5,655 nucleotides of DNA, taken from NCBI GenBank assembly GCA_021818075.1, contig JAKAFD010000049.1, positions 1-5,655 of the forward strand, given 5' to 3'. Made by a program: the position numbers and the translations under genes. The notes beneath the pieces are model-generated. The model saw only the letters and a program-made list of their open reading frames with translations. It had not been told where the DNA came from and did no database searches. Positions 1-5,302 of the stretch are shown here, one piece after another; the stretch's first letter is position 1, and each line of letters begins with the position of its first letter. Source of the DNA: a bacterium (lineage in GTDB: Bacteria > Patescibacteriota > Patescibacteriia > Patescibacteriales > Patescibacteriaceae).

Positions 1-2529
1 CTTGTCATAATAATTGCCGTTGGCCGAACCGCAAGGAGCGCACATCGTGACATAACAATCTTCAAAGTCGCCCGCCTCATTGCCGGCATCGCCGGTACAT
101 TTCCAGGTGGCCACCACCGGACTGATTTGCGTTGTGGTCAAACCCGGCTGGCTGTTAACGCAAAACTCGCTCCAGTCTTTATTCTTATAAGCATAGTCCA
201 GTTTAGCCTGAAAATCTTCCTGACTGACTTGCTGGCCGTTAAGTTTGCTGTTACAGGCCGTCACCTTGCCGCCGCAATAAGCCACATCGTTAGTGTTGGC
301 GATATTGTATTTTTCGGCATTGGTTTTTTTGCGTTCCGCCGTCGCATCAAAGGCGTCGCCGGTGCAATACCAATAAAAATTATATTCTTCCTGCCACGGC
401 CGGACATAGATGCTTTCATTCCAGAAAGTACCGTCGCCGCACAAATGCAAATCGCGGCTCATCTTGCGCCAGTAGTGGTCGGTGTGCGACTCGCTAAATT
501 CCGAATTTTTCTTGATTATCTGCGTTAACTTGCCTTGAGCGTCGGTTTCCGCGCCAAAGGTATAACCGCGCAAAGAACAGCCGGCGTCATGAAAATCACA
601 AGTGTAGGTTTTGTAATCAACGCCGTTAATAGTATCGGTCACCTGGGTCGGATCGTATAGTTTGCTCTTTTCATAGCGGCAACCCCAGGCGGTCAAAGTC
701 GGGTCGTAGGGCTCGGGATTAACATTCAAACAGCCATAACTAGGCTTCATGACATTGGCCGCAATGTAATTGCGGGTGTGGTTTTCGCCCCGCAAACTGC
801 CGCAACCCATGGTTGATAATTCGCACTGGTCTTTGCCAGGATAAACCTCGCTGACGCGGCGGTAAGTGTTGGGTGTGGTATCAATCGTCTCGCCGTTCCA
901 CACCCAGAGCAAATTTTTGTTGGGGTTGATATTATTGCCGTTTTTACCGATACAATCATAAGTAAAGGCACGATAAGCGGCTTTGGGAGTGGTCTTGGTG
1001 CCGGAACCGGTAATATTGCCAAAAGCCACTTCATAATTATAATTTTGCGGACCGCAGGCCGTTGGCTCGCATAAAGCGTTGCCGATGGAACTGCTGAGCT
1101 GATTATTTACCACCTCGCGCAACTGTTCGGCATCCACGAACTTACCAAAATTCTTACACTCGCAACCCTTGTAAGCTTCGCAATTCTTGCTTTCCAAACC
1201 ATTATTACACTGCCAGTCAAAAGTCAGGCCGCCGCTATAATTAGCCGGATTGGGCTGGCCGTAAGCGTCAATTTGTTTGCTGACGATTTGCCGGCGCCAG
1301 TCGTTATAAGCGCATAAATTATAATAGGGAGGATTTTTGAAAACTTGTTTATAGGGGCCGACAGCGCCGCATTCAAATTTATAATCCAAACGGCACTGTT
1401 CGCTTTGCACTCCGGTGGTTGAACCCGGGCCGCCGGTGGTCACGCCGCCGCTTAAACCGCCGCTACCGCCCAAGCTGCCGCCGCTGCTGCCCGGACCGCA
1501 ATCCCAAGTACAGCCATTAACAATGCCTTTCAAATCATAAATCATCTGAACGTTAAACGGCACAGCGTTATTATCGCATAAACAACGCGGCAAGGTATTT
1601 TTAATATAATTACAGGTATCCAACACGGAGTTGCCGGGCACAACGGTTTTCCAGTCGCAAGTGCCGCAAGTGGAACAGCATTTGGACTGAACGCGAAAAC
1701 GCCAATCGCCGCACACCTGCAAATCATTGGGGCCGCTAATATTAAAAGTATAGCTGCAGGTGGTAGTGTCCCCCTTATTGGTGCTGCAATTCGCTTGATC
1801 GGAAAAAATTTCTTGAGTGACCTCTTCATGGCCGCTAGGGTCAACAAAAGTAACATAATAGCTAATAGCATTAAACACCCTGTCCCAAGTCACGGTAATG
1901 GAAGGACCGTTAGGGTCGTTTAAGTCATAAGTTGCCCGGACATTGGTGGGCGCAGCGCATTTTTTCGGGTCAGTGGTTATCGTGCCGGTGCCGGTGGTCG
2001 TGCCTGGTATGGTCGGCGGCTGGGCCACGCAACCATTATGAACCACCCGCTGACAGCTTTTCGGGTCGCAGGTAACATAACAACAGCTATCCGGCACGCC
2101 TAAGACGCGCGAACAATAATTGCTTAAATTAGCCTGGCTTTCCAAACTATTGGGGTCGCACTGTTCCTTGCCGCCGCCCCAGTCCCAAAAGCCGTCGCCG
2201 CAAAAACCGCCGGTTTTTTGGCAATGAGCCTGCACCTGGCCGTAAGATACGCAATCCCAGCTGTAGGTGTTGCCGTCTTGCAATTTATTGGCCGCGCCGC
2301 TCTCATTACCGTCGCCCGAATCCAACGGGTCTAAGCACTTACAACTATAAGTGTATTTGCCGCAGCCCAATAAATTACAACCGGAACCGGAAATAACCGC
2401 TTGAGCGCTGGAAGAGGCTACTAAAAAACTGCCGACCAGCACAACCGCCGCCACGACCCAGACGGTCAGTTTATTTACCCGTTGGTTGTTACCTTCCATA
2501 ATATTGTTAATTATTTTTTGATAAGACAT
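1..2529 (-). CDS. Gene B: large exported cysteine-rich multidomain protein (C-terminus beyond window)
   Basis: One frame is open from ATG at 2529 to the window edge: 843 codons, no stop, so the C-terminus is missing. Residues 21-38 form a hydrophobic stretch followed by AQA|V (42-45), a plausible signal peptidase site. All 52 visible cysteines lie after it. In order: a Cys-rich start (51-110); a CGDG...CD module (110-167); a Thr/Gly/Pro linker (168-190); a fibronectin-III-like domain (about 193-284); a Cys cluster (284-344); a Gly/Ser linker (345-374); then repeated Cys modules to the edge. W-x-C occurs six times (Cys 93, 344, 441, 617, 722, 811). The start at 2529 is preferred because it lies 9 bases after gene A's stop, which suits translational coupling. 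ATG 2499 (MEGNNQ...) is an alternative that gives a shorter n-region; neither has a clear Shine-Dalgarno site. The exported, disulfide-rich nature is well supported. A role as adhesin or surface structural protein is inference. I recognise no enzyme motif. Confidence 0.9.
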   Translation of the reverse strand, partial: MSYQKIINNIMEGNNQRVNKLTVWVVAAVVLVGSFLVASSSAQAVISGSGCNLLGCGKYTYSCKCLDPLDSGDGNESGAANKLQDGNTYSWDCVSYGQVQAHCQKTGGFCGDGFWDWGGGKEQCDPNSLESQANLSNYCSRVLGVPDSCCYVTCDPKSCQRVVHNGCVAQPPTIPGTTTGTGTITTDPKKCAAPTNVRATYDLNDPNGPSITVTWDRVFNAISYYVTFVDPSGHEEVTQEIFSDQANCSTNKGDTTTCSYTFNISGPNDLQVCGDWRFRVQSKCCSTCGTCDWKTVVPGNSVLDTCNYIKNTLPRCLCDNNAVPFNVQMIYDLKGIVNGCTWDCGPGSSGGSLGGSGGLSGGVTTGGPGSTTGVQSEQCRLDYKFECGAVGPYKQVFKNPPYYNLCAYNDWRRQIVSKQIDAYGQPNPANYSGGLTFDWQCNNGLESKNCEAYKGCECKNFGKFVDAEQLREVVNNQLSSSIGNALCEPTACGPQNYNYEVAFGNITGSGTKTTPKAAYRAFTYDCIGKNGNNINPNKNLLWVWNGETIDTTPNTYRRVSEVYPGKDQCELSTMGCGSLRGENHTRNYIAANVMKPSYGCLNVNPEPYDPTLTAWGCRYEKSKLYDPTQVTDTINGVDYKTYTCDFHDAGCSLRGYTFGAETDAQGKLTQIIKKNSEFSESHTDHYWRKMSRDLHLCGDGTFWNESIYVRPWQEEYNFYWYCTGDAFDATAERKKTNAEKYNIANTNDVAYCGGKVTACNSKLNGQQVSQEDFQAKLDYAYKNKDWSEFCVNSQPGLTTTQISPVVATWKCTGDAGNEAGDFEDCYVTMCAPCGSANGNYYDK
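1408..1497 (-). repeat. Gly/Ser/Thr-rich linker in gene B
   Basis: Residues 345-374 consist almost only of Gly, Ser and Thr with a few Leu, Val and Pro, in units like GGSLGGSGGLSGG. It separates the fibronectin-like half from the repeated W-x-C half and is probably flexible. Confidence 0.8.
1678..1953 (-). other. Fibronectin type III-like domain in gene B
   Basis: Residues about 193-284 show the fibronectin-III pattern: PTNVRA at the start, ITVTWDRV with the core Trp, AISYYVTF with the paired Tyr, a later SYTFNIS strand and a final WRFRVQS strand. Length about 90 residues fits the fold. It is flanked by a Thr/Gly linker and a CC-rich cluster. Four cysteines inside or at its end are unusual for the family. 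Confidence 0.65.
1960..2028 (-). repeat. Thr/Gly/Pro-rich linker in gene B
   Basis: Residues 168-190 (for example PGTTTGTGTITT) form a short low-complexity spacer between the CGDG module and the fibronectin-like domain. Confidence 0.65.
2029..2202 (-). other. Divergent CGDGxWDxG...CD module in gene B
   Basis: Residues 110-167 begin CGDGFWDWGGGKEQCD, then NYCSR, SCCYVTC and two more cysteines. The order CGxG-D-G-CD, YC, CC, C matches gene A's module residue for residue at the cysteines. Its central loop is shorter and Pro is lost after Asp. It is a probable homologue of the same module. Confidence 0.6.
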
Positions 2530-2538
2530 AAGGTCGGT

Positions 2539-4623
2539 TTATTGAGCGGCCCGGCAGCCGATGAAGCAGCTCAAGCTCGGATCCATAATCTTGCCGTTTA
2601 GGCCGCGGCACTGCCAGGAAATAGTCACCAAGCCGTTAATGTTTGAATACTTAAAGTTTTCCACCCTGGCGCGGCTGTTGGTGCCTAGAGCCAAGTCTAC
2701 TTCCGGGCCGCCGTCGGGACAGAATTTTTCCGGATGGGTTTCGTATTCTTTGTTATTCCACAAATCATTAAAAGCTTGGTTGCAAGTCTGACCATAAGTC
2801 TGATAACCGTTGCCGAACAGACTGAAGGCCAAGGCCATGTTCCGGTCGCTGCAATTAGACACGCCTTCCCAGCCGGACGAACAGTCTACTTGATTACGGC
2901 CGGCCTGGCCTTGCACGCCGTTCCATTTACCTTTGCCCACGCACTGCCAGTTGTAATCTAATTTCTGATTCCAGTCGGGATTGCCGCCGTTATAATTAGG
3001 ATTGTTTATACACATGGCGGAAATTAGATGACCATCCCAGCTTTTGCCGCGGGTATAACTGCTGCCGTAACACATATTACTGGTATTGGACAACATGGCC
3101 GAATTGAATTCTTCAAAAGTCTGGGTATAGTTGGTGCCGTTGATACAATAGCCTTCCTGCGCTAAACCGTTGCACTGCGCCCGCTTGTAAGCCTTACAGA
3201 CGGCCGTCCCGCAGTTCCAGGTCCAGCCGATAACTTTGTCCTGTTCAATGATTTCATTAAGCGTCAATTTATAAGTGGTGGCGGCATTTTTACATAAAGC
3301 ATTAAAATTAGAAGACAATTGTACTGGCGTGGCTAAACCGCCATTGATAATATTTTTAATGCCCACATAGCCGTTGATGCCCGGATAAGTCGGCGTAAAA
3401 TAGACCTCGTCCATGTTGCCGCACTCGCCGCATTTCACCTGCAGGGCATAATAAGGATTGTATTTATCAAAGGGACTGGGGTTAGAACTAATGGACCAGT
3501 CGCTCGTCACCGCCGGCTTGCCGTTTTTACAAGGCGGAGCCGTGGAACACAATTCATCTTTAACGATTTTACAGCCCTGGCACTTAACATCACAGCAACC
3601 GGAAGTGCTTTGACCAAAAACGCCCATACCCAACAAACCGCCCGACAAGGTCGTGGCCGCATTAGCGCAATATTGCGCTTTAACCGTAGCATAATTCGGG
3701 ACGCTGCCATCGCATTCCTCGCCCGGGTCAACAATGCCGTTGCCGCAAGTAACTTGAGTCGGCGGCAAAGGCGGCGGCAAAACTTTCTGGCCGGTACAGA
3801 CGCCGGCCACGACAGCGCCGCCAGCCGCGCTGCAATCGCCTTCCGGATACGGGCTGACTTGTTTATTACAGCACAGCCATTGATAACTAACGTTGCCACT
3901 GGAGTCATAAATTTCTTGCCAATTAGACGGCAGGCCTTGGCTGCAGCAAGCGCCTCGGGTTAAACCAGAAGCCGCGTTATAAGCGCAGCATTGGCCGGTA
4001 GTGACGGCTTCGGTTTTAACGCAATTTAAAATCGCTCCGTTGGCGCCCGGACATTTCCAGCGGCAGGTATTGGTTTTAGTGCTGGCATTATAGGTGCAGT
4101 AATCCGAACCGGCGATAATTTGGTTGGTGGAGGGCACGCAGGTATTTTTGGTGGCGCCGCAAGCCGGCGTCACGGGTGTGCCCGGCGCGGGCGCGGGCGG
4201 CTGAATAACACTGTCTAAACAACCAAAACCGACGCAACCAGTGGCTGGCGGCAAAGTGGTGCCGGCCGGCGGCGGAGTGGTGGTAGTGTCAGTCGGTGGC
4301 AGGGTTGAGGTATAGCAACCAACGCCAACGCAGGGTGAAGTCGGCGGCGGGGTGGTGGGCGGCGGCGTCACTACCGCGCCGACGCCGCAACTGACTGTTT
4401 GCGAGCTAAAGACGCAGCTCCAGGCCGGATTGCCGTTGCCGTCCAGCACCGGGTTGGTGACCGTACCAACGCTGCAGGTATATTGCGTGGCGCCGCAGAC
4501 CGGATTTTCCACGGCCTGACTTTGCGGCACGCGGCCGATGGCATAACCGACAGCCACCGTCGCTATCATTATTAAACCGAATAAAATTTTAATCGCTGAA
4601 AACTTGGCTTTTAATTTGGCCAT
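2539..4623 (-). CDS. Gene A: exported cysteine-rich modular protein
   Basis: A 694-residue protein ending in TAA. The N-terminus is a classical export signal: basic MAKLKAKFSAIK, a hydrophobic core at residues 12-30, then SQA|V at 35-38 as a possible cleavage site; it could also remain as a membrane anchor. There are 48 cysteines (about 7%), all after the signal. In order: a CGATxxTC module (from 43); a Pro/Thr linker with twin CVGxGC motifs (82-156); a second CGATxxTC module (155-201); a CC-rich segment (212-276); a CGNGIVDPGEECDG module (293-351) of the Myxococcus cysteine-rich repeat type; then Cys modules to the end. W-x-C occurs six times (Cys 70, 191, 251, 471, 561, 672). There is no LPXTG motif or C-terminal membrane helix. 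GTG at 4680 would add 19 residues and sits behind a weak AAGAGA. ATG 4623 was chosen because it gives a normal signal peptide. It is first in an operon with gene B. Surface or adhesion function is inferred only. Confidence 0.92.
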   Translation of the reverse strand: MAKLKAKFSAIKILFGLIMIATVAVGYAIGRVPQSQAVENPVCGATQYTCSVGTVTNPVLDGNGNPAWSCVFSSQTVSCGVGAVVTPPPTTPPPTSPCVGVGCYTSTLPPTDTTTTPPPAGTTLPPATGCVGFGCLDSVIQPPAPAPGTPVTPACGATKNTCVPSTNQIIAGSDYCTYNASTKTNTCRWKCPGANGAILNCVKTEAVTTGQCCAYNAASGLTRGACCSQGLPSNWQEIYDSSGNVSYQWLCCNKQVSPYPEGDCSAAGGAVVAGVCTGQKVLPPPLPPTQVTCGNGIVDPGEECDGSVPNYATVKAQYCANAATTLSGGLLGMGVFGQSTSGCCDVKCQGCKIVKDELCSTAPPCKNGKPAVTSDWSISSNPSPFDKYNPYYALQVKCGECGNMDEVYFTPTYPGINGYVGIKNIINGGLATPVQLSSNFNALCKNAATTYKLTLNEIIEQDKVIGWTWNCGTAVCKAYKRAQCNGLAQEGYCINGTNYTQTFEEFNSAMLSNTSNMCYGSSYTRGKSWDGHLISAMCINNPNYNGGNPDWNQKLDYNWQCVGKGKWNGVQGQAGRNQVDCSSGWEGVSNCSDRNMALAFSLFGNGYQTYGQTCNQAFNDLWNNKEYETHPEKFCPDGGPEVDLALGTNSRARVENFKYSNINGLVTISWQCRGLNGKIMDPSLSCFIGCRAAQ
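3571..3747 (-). other. CGNGxxDPGEECDG module in gene A
   Basis: Residues 293-351 begin CGNGIVDPGEECDG and end SGCCDVKCQGC. The opening matches the signature of the Myxococcus cysteine-rich repeat family, found in secreted or surface proteins of several bacteria. The spacing to the last cysteines is longer than in a typical short repeat because of a Gly/Ala insert (residues 321-342). Confidence 0.75.
4156..4380 (-). repeat. Pro/Thr-rich linker of gene A with twin CVGxGC motifs
   Basis: Residues 82-156 of gene A are mostly Pro, Thr, Gly and Ala. Two short islands, CVGVGCYTSTLPP (4332-4294) and CVGFGCLDSVIQPP (4236-4195), start 96 bases (32 residues) apart. Each could form a small C-x4-C disulfide loop within an extended stalk. 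The second is directly followed by PAPAPGTP. This reads as a duplicated linker unit. Confidence 0.75.
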
Positions 4624-4698
4624 AAAATTATTTAAAAAATTTTTTTGCACTTTAACCAATCCGGCCCTAAACGCAAACACCAGTCTCTTGGCTGTCTA
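4624..4698 (-). other. Putative 5' leader of gene A, with A7T6 tract
   Basis: These roughly 75 bases lie between the predicted transcription start and ATG 4623. Just before the ATG the minus strand has seven A then six T (4646-4634) within a nearly GC-free run, with no Shine-Dalgarno motif. Such an unstructured AT-rich stretch could help ribosome loading. If GTG 4680 is the true start, this region is coding instead. I see no riboswitch-like structure. Confidence 0.4.
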
Positions 4699-4704
4699 TC
4701 AATA

Positions 4705-4733
4705 ATTATACAATGTCCGCCCAACAATGACAA
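4705..4733 (-). promoter_or_regulatory. Sigma70-type promoter of the gene A-gene B operon
   Basis: Read on the minus strand, TTGTCA (4733-4728, 5/6 to the -35 consensus) is followed after exactly 17 bases by TATAAT (4710-4705, 6/6). Transcription should start near 4698, about 75 bases before ATG 4623 or 18 before GTG 4680. It lies just after the regulator gene's terminator. Two copies of ATTGTTG (minus strand; 4722-4728 and 4731-4737, 9-base period) overlap the -35. Confidence 0.8.
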
Positions 4734-4748
4734 CAATTATCTTGCTCT

Positions 4749-4779
4749 AACAAAAACAACCCCTGTCCGGGGCTGTTTT
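4749..4779 (-). terminator. Rho-independent terminator of the response regulator gene
   Basis: On the minus strand AACAGCCCC pairs with GGGGTTGTT (4777-4769 with 4763-4755, one G-T wobble) around the loop GGACA, and TTTGTT follows. Two further A-T pairs extend the stem. It begins 12 bases after the regulator's stop codon. The plus-strand side also ends in T's, so it may act weakly in both directions, but no plus-strand gene needs it. Confidence 0.85.
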
Positions 4780-4791
4780 ACTAATTTTATA

Positions 4792-5154
4792 TTACTTTAA
4801 AGCCTTGGTGATTTTGGCCACGATGTCCTTTAACGATACGTCCGATTTGATTAAATAAGCGTCGGCGCCCAGCTTCATGGCCCGTTCCTTATCGGCCGCC
4901 TGGCTCAAATTGGAATTAACAAATACCACCGGCTTGTGTTTTAATTTTTTCAATTCTTCCAGCACGCCAAAACCGTCCAGCTTGGGCATCATTAAATCCA
5001 AAAGCATTAGATCAAAAGTTTGCCGTTTAACCAGGCTCATCGCCTCTTCGCCATCTTCCGCTACCGCTACCTCAAAACCCAAGCTAGCCAGCTTTAATTT
5101 CAAAGCCTTGGATAGCGACACATCATCTTCGGCAATTAATATTTTTTTAGCCAT
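4792..5154 (-). CDS. Single-domain response regulator (CheY-like receiver)
   Basis: A 120-residue protein, the usual length of one receiver domain with no output domain. Key residues are visible: the acidic pocket EDD (9-11), phosphoacceptor Asp53 in LLDLMMP, Ser81 at the end of beta-4 (VVFVNS) and the conserved Lys103 in YLIKSD. LGADAY (95-100) is also typical. It should accept a phosphoryl group from a histidine kinase and act by protein-protein contact in the cytoplasm. ATG 5154 starts MAKKILIAEDD. An in-frame ATG at 5166 would add four residues. The longer frame back to 5244 is unlikely because a strong promoter lies inside it. No Shine-Dalgarno site is seen. The gene has its own promoter and terminator, so it is a separate transcription unit from the Cys-rich operon downstream. 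No kinase gene lies in the window, so its partner is unknown. Confidence 0.95.
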   Translation of the reverse strand: MAKKILIAEDDVSLSKALKLKLASLGFEVAVAEDGEEAMSLVKRQTFDLMLLDLMMPKLDGFGVLEELKKLKHKPVVFVNSNLSQAADKERAMKLGADAYLIKSDVSLKDIVAKITKALK

Positions 5155-5215
5155 ATTTTTTACCATATCACAAGCGCCGCACGCTGGCAACCGTTTTGCA
5201 CTCGCTTCTAGGCTA

Positions 5216-5244
5216 ATTATAATCCAAGCGCCAAAATTTGGCAA
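5216..5244 (-). promoter_or_regulatory. Sigma70-type promoter of the response regulator gene
   Basis: On the minus strand TTGCCA (5244-5239, 5/6 to consensus) and TATAAT (5221-5216, 6/6) are separated by exactly 17 bases. Predicted transcription start is near 5209, giving a leader of about 55 bases to ATG 5154. Its position inside the longer open frame argues for the short start. Confidence 0.8.
5230..5242. promoter_or_regulatory. Candidate operator: 13-bp palindrome over the regulator promoter
   Basis: GCCAAA-A-TTTGGC is a perfect 6-bp inverted repeat around one central base. It overlaps the -35 hexamer and the start of the spacer, which is a usual place for a repressor site. No DNA-binding protein is encoded in the window, so the binder is unknown, and a palindrome this short could be chance. 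Confidence 0.35.
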
Positions 5245-5250
5245 AGCTTT

Positions 5251-5288
5251 AAAACAAAAACAAACAAGCCCCGCCGGGCTTGCTTGTT
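5251..5288 (-). terminator. Rho-independent terminator of the Q/P-rich protein gene
   Basis: On the minus strand AAGCCC and GGGCTT form the inner stem (5281-5276 with 5271-5266) around a 4-base loop. It extends outward to 5288/5259 with a single A-C mismatch, followed by TTTGTTTT. It starts 14 bases after the stop at 5303 and abuts the next gene's promoter. Confidence 0.85.
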
Positions 5289-5302
5289 GGTTTAACTGAT
5301 TA

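Noticed and set aside
127..528. Plus-strand open frame of 133 codons
   Set aside because: It lies opposite the unbroken cysteine-rich frame of gene B, has no recognisable domain and no promoter or ribosome site; a shadow frame.
747..1871. Minus-strand open frames at 747-1034 and 1542-1871 (also 2124-2306)
   Set aside because: They are in other frames inside gene B and have the Pro/Ala/Ile/Leu-rich composition expected of out-of-frame reading.
2539..2541. Genes A and B as one gene broken by a nonsense mutation
   Set aside because: B has its own ATG and complete signal sequence right after the stop, so two separate exported proteins is the better reading.
3507..3963. Overlapping frames on both strands at 3507-3908 (-) and 3610-3963 (+)
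   Set aside because: Both are Ala/Arg-rich shadows of gene A, whose frame has an export signal and regular cysteine spacing.
5155..5244. Extending the response regulator start to 5244
   Set aside because: The added residues show no receiver similarity, and a TTGCCA-17-TATAAT promoter lies inside them; the short start gives the standard 120 residues.
4877..5299. Plus-strand frame of 140 codons opposite the response regulator
   Set aside because: The minus strand clearly encodes a receiver domain here, and this frame also crosses the promoter and terminator of the minus-strand genes.
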